Part shown: positions 55,485-64,000 of the stretch, in pieces | How the letters are laid out: the number at the start of each line of letters is the position of its first letter | How positions within the stretch are numbered: the stretch's first letter is position 1 | Assembly (NCBI GenBank): GCA_028456385.1 | Contig: JALNQF010000016.1 | Location: forward strand, 186,001 to 250,000 | DNA: 64,000 bases | Source: Ophiosphaerella korrae | Taxonomy: Eukaryota > Ascomycota > Dothideomycetes > Pleosporales > Phaeosphaeriaceae | Reading direction: 5' to 3' | Position numbers and translations under genes: made by a program | The notes under the pieces: model-generated | What the model was told of the DNA's origin: nothing | Seen by the model: only the letters and a program-made list of their open reading frames with translations | The model's database searches: none

Positions 55485-56364
55485 GCTTTCACGAAAACAC
55501 CCAAGCTAATTTTATGAATAGCTTTTAGCCCCACTACACGCTTTCTTCAGAAATTGACCGGCCAAGCACATATCATGCGGTTGTTCCCGGGCCTGGACTC
55601 TGCAGAGCCCCCTGAGCCCCTGGACTCTATCGATCTTCTTCACTCTTACCTACCGTCCAGGAGCAGCGGCCATTTATCCAAGTGAGTGGGGGCGCCATGG
55701 TCGATAGGCATCTAAGCGACACGACGACAGCCTGCATACATCGCATGATTTGAGGCGTGACGAGCGGCCTGCATCAGTTGTGGCAGGCCACTGAAGTCAC
55801 GCAAGGCGCACCGGAATGGCGCACCGGAATCCATTCTTGCTCTGCACGCGTGGCAGGAATAGTTGGATACTCCCGTCAGCATGCGACTCCCAGCCCTTTC
55901 GTTGCAACAGCCCCTTAGCCGCTTTTGATGCAGCATCATTCGAGGGTTTGCAGGAATGCTATCGGCGAACGGAGAACTTACCTTACCACAATCACCCTAC
56001 CTGCCTTATGTCTAAGCGATTCGCTGAGGGCCGCGGATGAGGCGACCACAGTGCTCTTTATAGTCGAGGTGCTCTGGATAAGGTATAAAGAAAGCGTTAC
56101 CATTTCTCCACCTAACCGCCATGTTTCTGCCGCCGTCCGCCTTCGTGGTGCCGTAGGCGAATTGGACAGATTGTCAGCAACTTTTCTGAATAGAAAGGAG
56201 GCGACTGACAATATCCTTGAAATTTCGCTAGGCATTGATAAAGGCGCTAGCTTCTACCATGTCTTCATAGAGATCTGGTGATCTTTTAGTCCGACCCCTC
56301 TCCAATCCTCCACGCACGAAAAAGGGATTTGAATGTTAGGCTGGTGTCGTTGTATGTCCTGAAG
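55485..56364. other. No supported gene
   Basis: Both strands have mid-sized open frames at 55925-56281 that overlap each other; composition does not decide between them and no motif is visible. Confidence 0.4.
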
Positions 56365-56694
56365 CTAATCCGCGATGCGGTTTGAGAGCCCCTGGCCACG
56401 GTGTCCAAATAACTTGTTTTTCTTCTGGCGTAATCGGAACACCTGAAGCTGGATGTCCCCTCCAGATTTGTAGCAGTCTAACACTATCGTGATGTTCTCA
56501 AGGCTGTATATTGTGGCGAAAAGGTTGAGTTTCGTTGGACTAGCAAGGATGGCTTCCAGGCTAGCCATCACGGCGGTGAGAGCTCCATCTAGATCGGGGC
56601 CGAGGCGCACTAGCGATCCTAGCGCAACGACGTGGGCGAGGCGTGGGAGTTGGGTTGGGATGAATGAACCGTCTATCTCGATAGAAGATGCCAT
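56365..56694 (-). CDS. Small hypothetical protein
   Basis: 109 codons with an ATG at 56694. It contains an alternating helical pattern (LDGALTAVMASLEAILASPT, LFATIYSLENITIVLDCYKS). No homology recognised. Could be a first exon or a remnant. Confidence 0.35.
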   Translation of the reverse strand: MASSIEIDGSFIPTQLPRLAHVVALGSLVRLGPDLDGALTAVMASLEAILASPTKLNLFATIYSLENITIVLDCYKSGGDIQLQVFRLRQKKNKLFGHRGQGLSNRIAD

Positions 56695-57006
56695 AACGCG
56701 CGATTGGGAAAGAGGAGCTAAAGCGTTCGTGAAGCTTTAGCAAGGCGCACTCCATGTCTCTGGAAACAAGCGGCCATGAACGCTTTGACCCCTCTGGTGA
56801 CATGACACGGCGAGACGAGGCCCCAGAGGCTCCAGAATGGGAGCGGATTTCTTGCTCCTTAGTTGTGCTTGAGCTAGGCAGCTGACATAAAACAGCGACT
56901 AAGCCTTCTTAATGGGTTACAATCCTGCACGAGCCTCCATAGGCGGTACACTTTTGTATCGCTTCGGGAATTATTAGTACTGGGAATTTAGGGTGGAACT
57001 TACCAT
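56695..57006. other. Intergenic
   Basis: Just over 300 bp; nothing recognised. Confidence 0.4.
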
Positions 57007-57231
57007 TTGTCGGTAGTATTTCTAACCATATTGGCAACATTAACATGGCCGCTGGTGAGCATTGGACGAGAACAGAGAGTTCGATTGGCCGATCTGACGT
57101 TGCCTCCGGCAGCGTCGGACGATAAGACGGTCAAGGTCTGGGATGCAAGCAGTGGTAAGTGCTTGGCTCACACCTTCACACTGAAAGCTTGCACTATCGT
57201 CATTAGTGCGGACGAGGATTGGATAGCATAG
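57007..57231 (+). pseudogene. WD40-repeat remnant
   Basis: One repeat blade is recognisable: SDDKTVKVWDASSGKCL, followed by HTFTL. The preceding VASGS lies in the next frame, so a one-base shift separates the two halves. WD40 units of this exact consensus are the C-terminal sensor repeats of fungal NACHT-WD40 (HNWD) STAND proteins, so this may be a relic of another such gene. Confidence 0.6.
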
Positions 57232-58413
57232 TTAAAGTATCGTGGGGCTGGCTATGTACATAACCGCTAGAACCCGCTGTGGCTGCCGAAGCTGGGCGAG
57301 CCGAAGACCAAGATGGTCCATTCGATTTTTTGCCAAATATTTAGCCAACAAGTTGGGATACTTGACAAGTTCGTTCACTATGCACACATTTTAGCAGAAG
57401 AGATCTAAATATACTATATTGTAGTTTTAATCCAAACATATTTTCCAACCTGCTTCTCAACCTACGTCCACTGCAAGGTGATGAAGACGGCTACGTTTTT
57501 TTAGTGGACATTTTTACTAGATGTTTTTGGCATTGCCATGATATTGCCCATCATCTGTTGGACGAGTCCACGTGATACCTAAGCCGATATGGGACTAACT
57601 TTTGGCCCCCACAATGCAGAGCATCAGCCCCCAGATTGACGACAATAGAGTTCAACACGCCACAACAATGACAACCATTAAAGCTAGAGCCAAAGCTGAG
57701 GATGTGCGGGTCCATGCTGGCCATTCAACTAATCAGTGGAAACAATTCGTGGTAAACCAAGTGCTTCAGATTCATGCACTGGCATTAACCATCCCTAGAA
57801 AATCACGAGGCAAGAAGCCAAAATACTTCTTGACTATGCACCCATATCCACTTGGATTAATATCACGGATAAGGCCCAAAATCAAGATTTAGAGACAGTC
57901 AATGTTCGGTTACAAGAGAAAGATATTCCCTCAGTTACCCCAGAGATCCTCGCCTGGCGCATGCCGAGAGCGATGGGATAACTCCGAAAGCCGAATGGTA
58001 TAGAATATCCTGTTCTCGAGTTATACTTACTCATGCAGATACATGCTGATCGACGCGCAGAAGCATCCTCTCGAGCTGGACCAAGTCAAGTAGAATCCCA
58101 ATCGAATGATACACCGGCCCGCACTTCGTACTGGGATCCTGCGAGGGATGAACAAATTAAGGATGTTAGCGGGCTGAAAGGATAGGTATAGGCGCTTGAT
58201 GGAGGGGGCTAAGCCGTTCACTTGTCCAATGAAGCTATTTCCCACTCAATTTATCTCTGATTGTAGTTAAGCTAGCTCTGTTTACGATACGCGGCTTCGA
58301 AGCAGAGGTACCAACAGCACTCAACTTGTACGAATCAGCATGTCAGAAACTCGCGAAGGCTATTGAAGAGACCCAGGATACTAGTGGAGGAGTAGCATGG
58401 TGTCAGATGAGGT
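57232..58413. other. No supported gene
   Basis: Small open frames only (for example 57602-57892, with EDVRVHAGHSTNQW), unclassified. Confidence 0.4.
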
Positions 58414-58473
58414 GCGTGATCGGATGCGCGATCAGATGCACGATCAGATACGCGATAGCGTGCGCGACGATCG
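58414..58473. repeat. 12-bp minisatellite
   Basis: Five tandem 12-bp units close to GCGCGATCAGAT. The plus-strand frame reads four-residue repeats (CVIG CAIR CTIR YAIA). Confidence 0.75.
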
Positions 58474-61013
58474 CCAAGCCGCCAACCCCGCCGCAGCTGA
58501 AAGATCGCAGCCTCGGTCTTCACGAACAAAGGATCTCACATGCTAGGAGATGGACTACGTCAGCACGACTGATCCAACAAAGAAACTAGCGCCTCAACAG
58601 AAGGGGTGCTGAGGATCTGGCCCGCCGCCGTCTCGAGAGACCTAGCCGAGACGGCCGCAGCGTAGATACGTAGATAGAGCGCAGGGCCAGAGATAGACAC
58701 AGACAGAGAGCAATCAATCAATCACTTCGTTTACTCACTTCAATCAACTCAATTCTCACTCCAATTCACATCCATCAATTTGTGACCCGAAAATCACGGC
58801 ATTCAGACTCCTCAAGCGAATGCCGCGAAGGGAAAAGTAAAAACTCCGCCATCACAGTGCCTACTACCACCGCCATACGAACGACCGCCCCCCTACGCAG
58901 ATGCATGACGCAAAACGCGATCGCGAGCCAATGCATATCAGCCGTCGTGCCCTTATCGCTTCATTATGTTGTCCCGTCACATATCATATTATCGACATAT
59001 AAAACTACACATCGTAATACTCAGTTTCACGACTCATGTTCGATTCTCTCCGGCGTCTGCGTTGCTAGGATCTATCAACAGCAATTTGATGAGGTTTGAA
59101 AGAGGCTTGGCGTCGTGTGGTACTGGCGGTGACTCAAGCATTCTCAGACGTTATGGTGATTCTCTCATCTTGCTCGGCTATATTAGCGTTCCAGTGTTTA
59201 TAGTCAGCGTGTTCTACCTACCCAAAGCTCACCATACTCACTGTTGACTCGAGCCTTTTGTGAATCAGCGTATAGCCCCAATCTGGAGACATGCGACATT
59301 GCAAGCCAATAACTTCGCCCACTATCTTGATACTTTTAAATGATATTTGTCCAATGACGTGAACGAGTCATAAGCTTCCTGCTTGTGAGCATAGCGGGAC
59401 TCAGTTGGCTTGAGAAGCCCGTCGTTGCTATCGAGAGTCCACATGGAGGGTTGTGGCTCCCACATATCGTTGATCCCCTTTGTCTAGGGGGTCGAGGTGC
59501 CGTTATAATCGATCAGCCTTTGAATGAGCATCATATCGAAGTGGCGATGGAGCATGGACAGGCTGATTGTGCGGTCCATACCTGCGTTGACGGGAAAGTA
59601 TTTTAGGACATTGGAGCAAAGGCGTGAAAGACGAGTCGCCAATAGCAGCTTTTTAAGGCTTCTCAAGACTCTTCGTGGGAGACCTTAACGGGATAGTCAA
59701 GAAATATGGCGTGGACGTTTATGTGGTGTCACACCACAATGGACGCTTCACTGTATTCGCATCTATGGACAAAACAGGGCAGCCGTGGTCAAAAGGCACT
59801 GGTTCACTTTCCCCGTACCTGCCATGCCTCTATTAAAGTCTACCATTTATGCTAGGATATGACGTACCCTCCTCCGAAATTCTTACTGCTATCTGACAAC
59901 GGCTGAACAAAAGCCGTCTTAGATTAAGTGCGGAGGATTCGCTGTTGGAGCAGAATGGGTAGTGCCCAATTGGCCCTGGCGAACAACTAGATTAGAGTAC
60001 TCTCAGATGGCAGCGTACTCGAGTTAGTGAGAGAACGAGGAATTTAGATCTGCTCTGGACTAGAGAGCAGGTTGATTACTACTTAGAGCTAAAGAAGTGA
60101 TGATATACCGTATATGTTCTCTCGGTTTGACGCTCCAAGTCCTCCACCATTTGACTACTCACGCCTGCATTAACCCCTTCCACATAAGTAGCAGTAGATG
60201 AGCGCCTCTTTTTAGCTTATGGTTTCGATTGTGCGGCTTTCTTCCCTCTAGCAAACCGTCAGTGGCTTTGGGTAAAGTTGCCATTAGCGATGGCAGCACA
60301 CGTACTGACGTCCAAGGCTAACGCAGACGCCACAAGGGGTCCTGCCAAGCGGTACTCAGCAGCTGTAGGGACACCTTTTGTGCGGGGTAGCTGGCTCCAC
60401 CGCCAACCACGCCAACGGGCATAAAGGGGGAAAGGGAGGAGGCTGCAGGGTCTTCGCTTCTATTTCGTAGTCTAGACTCCACGGTGACTCCGCTACGCTC
60501 CCGGCGTCCTGCCTGCACACGATGAACATGGCCGTCACGACGTTCGCAGTGTTGACATTACTACCTCTATAATAAGCAAGCATGGACTAAACCCTGATAG
60601 AGTTCGACTGCCTGGTCAGTAAAATGGACAAAGAGAACGTGCTTTGTCTGTAAAGGCGGTCACGGTAGCTAGGACTCAAAGCACGTGAACTTACCCCACC
60701 TTCACGAGTTGGTCTAAAATGCCATCCGTCGCAAGTTAGAGCTCTGCTCCATACAATTCAGGTAAGCTCGCAGCAGTAAGCGAGCCGCGCGAGCCGTTCG
60801 AGCTGCTCCACTGTATATAAGTAGCCCAGCTCAGATAGCTCGTCAATCAATGATTATCTCCCACTCATTCCTGAGCTGGTATCCCGCAACACCATCACTG
60901 ACAGAAAATTCTACTCAGCGTACGATCAGTCAGCGAAAGTAAGTAAAAGAGATGCTTATTCCCATGCAAGGAGGTTTATTGCTAAGTAGTTTCCCAGGTT
61001 AGGCATAGAGCGA
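58474..61013. other. 2.5-kb tract without a supported gene
   Basis: At about 59660-59835 one plus-strand frame reads LNGIVKKYGVDVYVVSHHNG and KTGQPWSKGTGSLSPYL; coding-like, bounded by stops, unrecognised. The open frame at 59385-59606 is likewise unclassified. Short (CAAT)n at 58712-58723. Confidence 0.4.
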
Positions 61014-61316
61014 ATGTCAAACCACGCGTTCGGCACGAGCCCCCGCCCAAGCACAGCATCCCGTACCCTTATGCCCAAAAACCTACAGGAATACGTAATC
61101 GATGAAGAACTGCAAAGTATCGTAAGGGGGCTGGCAGATTGGCTCGAGAAGAATGGCCAATTCGAGCCAGGGGCCGTCCCATACTTTGAACAATGTACGA
61201 CTCCGGGGCTGGGGGATGAGATCACCGACATGTGGTCACTGGGAATTGCGCTTTTTGGTAATATGCTACCTGGGGCTAAGGTGAGGATACTATACGGCAT
61301 AGGATTGCATTTCTAA
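61014..61316 (+). pseudogene. Possible protein-kinase C-lobe fragment
   Basis: A 100-codon frame with TPGLGDEITDMWSLGIALF, the D-x-W-S-L-G pattern of kinase subdomain IX. The catalytic loop and metal-binding motif upstream are not visible, and the frame stops soon after. Probably a relic; weak call. Confidence 0.4.
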
Positions 61317-64000
61317 TAATTGCATGTAGCCGAGTTTTTGGGGTTTAGCAAAATCACAGCGCGGAGGAGGTTGGGCGACAAACCAGCACGAAGAGTTTCT
61401 CATCCCTATTAGGGTTATACGAAAATCGATCCCATATATTAGCACGTCTCCTACTGCCCTACATAGATCGCTTTTCATCCCAGGAAAAGCGTTCTATATC
61501 GCACCTGGTCAATTAATATATATTAGCGAGGATGTCGAATTCTTTTGTATGCAATAGTGGAGATCTCTGTACTTACCGTAGAGTTCGAATCATTCTTAGC
61601 TATTATCTTAAGCCTGACCAAAGTACGTAAACTCACTAGCTTGAGAGACGTTGCCAAATGTAGTGAAATATCCCAAGCTACCAACTAGAGGCGGTAGATT
61701 GCCGAATGATGTAAAATCACCTGGATTCTCATTTCCGCATGACTCTGGCGCAGCAGGTATACCTAGACATGAGGAATCGTCAGTTCTTGCCTTCTTTAAC
61801 GGCAGCCTTATAAGAAAGAGCGTTCATATTGAGGCAATGAATCCCGCAAGGCCGAGCAACTATGAGAGTAAATGTCCTGGAGCTGTACGGGTGGGTAAAT
61901 GGCCGATTGTGGGTCTAACAGGAGCGGGCTGCAAAAATCCCAGAGGAAAGGCCATAAGAGAGTAATAAACTTATACTTACCAGCAATCAGGCGCGGGTTT
62001 TTTGGCGCGGGATGGAGGCAATGCTCTGATCTTTGATTATCGTAGTAGCTTTGGGCATCAATAAGCCAGTTAGGAAAACCTGAAGCAAAGGCCTCTAATT
62101 CGAGCAAGCCGAGGTTAAAGGAGAGTTTTCAAGAGCATGTCCAACGCTATACAGACCCCAAAGCGGCTGAGATGCCTGCCTGGGAGAGGGTTCGGGCGTT
62201 CAAGCCTCTCCACAGCAATATATTTGAATCCATATCAAATGGTGCGGTGAGCTATCTCTTGTGATTCTTCAGGAAAATCCTGTTTCCTGAGAAATGCAAG
62301 GTAAGAGTTCTTCGGGCGGCCGCCAGCTTGCTAAAAGGTTTGAGTGTCAATAATCTCCTGAAGTCGAGATGGATTTCTCCTTGTCGTATTCTAGCGCCAG
62401 ACTTCGCTCCGCAAGGGTTCGCCGAAATTCAACCCGACGACCCGTTATGTAACTGCCGCCCGTGGAAACGCAAATGTCGATGATACGTTAGTCGTTACCT
62501 TGCAGAGTAGGCTAACCACTAGGTTTAATAAAGGCCTCTTTCTGCAGATTGTAGGTTTTTATGCGCTTGTTGAACGCGAGCATGTTGCGAACAAGTGAGA
62601 GATTTCTTAGACCCTTCATCTTAAAAAGAAGCATGCAGAGTACACAAGTGTCGCTCTGCCTACCCGTTTCCGCTTTTAGCTGGTGCTCCACTTGAAGGGG
62701 CTGTACCTTGCAAAGCCGACCGCCGTTTACTGGAGGCCGGCGAAGATCTCGACAACTTCACGCCCTACACCAGAACAAGGCCTGCGTTTGAGTCATTAAT
62801 TATTCTATTTAGTCCTTTGTAATCACTCCTTTTCTCATCACAAACATGTTCGCAGATGCCAGCAAGTGCCCTAGAAGCCCTCTCACCACTCTGTCCATCG
62901 TTGACGAGCGTAGTGGCGGACATGCATTTTGTGACCGTGTGCGGAGATCTGGCAATGAAAGCCAGCGGAGTGATACATGCATCAATGCAATGACTCTGTA
63001 GCGTCTCGTGCCGAGGGAACTTGTGATATACCATCGTGGCACTGAAATGCTTATGTGACTTTGTTCCAACGTGCACTCAGCTTGCCGAGATGCATGTGAT
63101 CCACAAGGGCCATTCTTGTTCTACTAAACTTACCCAATATCCCGTGTCGGCGGCTTTCCCCTCCTGCATAACGCCGGATTTGAGTATATTTTCTGGCCCT
63201 CAGTCGGAGGATGGAGGAGCCGTTGACGCTACTGCATCGCCTCTCTACGTACCTCAATCGCCCAGGTCACTATTCTATGATCCGATCATCCACACCATCT
63301 TATCCTGATTCATGCAGATATGTCTATATTAACCCACCGCCTCCTCAGCCCCTGGGAACCGATTGAAACTATGCCTCCGAAGATTCAGCTGGTCATATGC
63401 GGTGTCTAACATTTTGCTGCTCAAGTGAAGCCATGCCATTCCGTACGAGTAGCCGCTTTCAATGGTTTCCTTGGCAGGTTCGAGACAGCGATGTCATCCA
63501 TTGTACACCCCTACTCGAAAAGGCCGAGAATTTCCCTAGACCAATGAGTCCCTGCCACGACACGACCCGGAGCCGCTACGTCTGTGAGAGCTCTGCGGCT
63601 GGATAATGCGTGTTCAGTTTTACGTGAAAAACTGCCCAATGTGGGCTTGCGCAGCAGCAATTCATGGTCGTAACCCCTAAATTTCAGTGAGTGCTTCAAG
63701 GGTTAGGGGGGGCCCTTAAGCACTTCGCCTTTCCAAACGAATACCTCACTCATCCTTCATTCGTCTTTCAGTCATTCACACACACCACACACACACACAC
63801 ACGATGTCCGATATGAGCCACTTTCACAACTCGCTCTACAGAATTGATGTAGAGTAAACACAAAGAATTTCATGGAAAGTTTCGAACACGAGGAAGTCAA
63901 TTTACCGTTCCGGATTTCAGGAGCTTGCCGCGGCTGCAAATCCGACAATGGCGAAGCCGAAGATTTGATGTGTGTCTATGGCTTCATGCCCACGTGAGAA
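61317..64000. other. 2.7-kb tract without a supported gene
   Basis: No frame shows a recognisable domain. A (CA)n microsatellite is at 63776-63803, directly followed by an ATG at 63804 whose frame closes after 17 codons. In the last 100 bp one frame contains SGACRGCKSDNGEAEDLMC, which might begin a gene that continues outside the window. Confidence 0.4.

Noticed and set aside
60318..60583. Small minus-strand proteins
   Set aside because: Overlapping frames of random composition with no motif and no splice context.
1..64000. tRNA or rRNA genes
   Set aside because: I looked for T-loop (GGTTCRANNCC-like) patterns with matching stems and found none convincing by eye; a covariance-model scan would be decisive.

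Overview
This window is nuclear DNA from a filamentous ascomycete (Pezizomycotina; a Dothideomycete is my best guess, by inference). The genes are split by short spliceosomal introns of about 45-106 bp with CTAAC-like branch points. Their products are fungal or eukaryotic nuclear types: Nto1, an Ash1-type SET protein, Ssz1, Rrp40, Erf2, a CorA-like protein with C-terminal membrane helices, and DUF3431. No bacterial operons, CRISPR array, rRNA or tRNA gene was seen. Exon boundaries below come from reading GT/GC-AG sites and checking that the phases add up.

Region 1 (about 0.2-29.6 kb) is a gene-dense housekeeping block: FAD monooxygenase (-), NTO1 (+), an RRM/RGG protein (+), DUF3431 protein (+), a short degenerate patch at 11.7-13.4 kb (aminoglycoside-phosphotransferase-like and DUF7924-like remnants), cytosolic aspartyl-tRNA synthetase (+), CorA-like protein (-), RRP40 (-) divergent from SSZ1 (+), an F-box protein (-), a large unrecognised protein (-), a secreted lactonase-type propeller (+) and a HAD hydrolase with a mitochondrial-type presequence (-).

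Region 2 (about 29.6-40.7 kb) is gene-poor and full of decayed genes: tandem repeats, a frameshifted unrecognised gene, a kinase-like gene, a NACHT-ankyrin-ZZ (NLR-type) pseudogene with three premature TAG codons of the CpA-to-TpA kind expected from repeat-induced point mutation (RIP), a TPR remnant, and a gene cut by a solo-LTR-like element.

Region 3 (about 40.7-46.1 kb) is a small intact island with an ASH1-type SET histone methyltransferase and an Erf2-type palmitoyltransferase, both on the minus strand.

Region 4 (about 46.1-64 kb) is a second decayed, repeat-bearing tract. Its clearest content is two 206-bp TA-flanked MITE copies and a second copy of the solo-LTR-like element. One MITE and both LTR copies sit inside coding exons, and in each case the reading frame becomes continuous when the element and one target duplication are removed on paper. 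The rest is fragments (WD40, kinase-like) and small ORFs I could not recognise.

The core genes belong to chromatin modification (NTO1, ASH1), RNA processing (RRP40, RRM protein) and translation (aspartyl-tRNA synthetase, SSZ1). The accessory tracts look like a graveyard of NLR, kinase and TPR families together with the mobile elements that damaged them. I did not find an intact novel system. The best new material is the two short element families with their exact target duplications and the damaged NLR locus.
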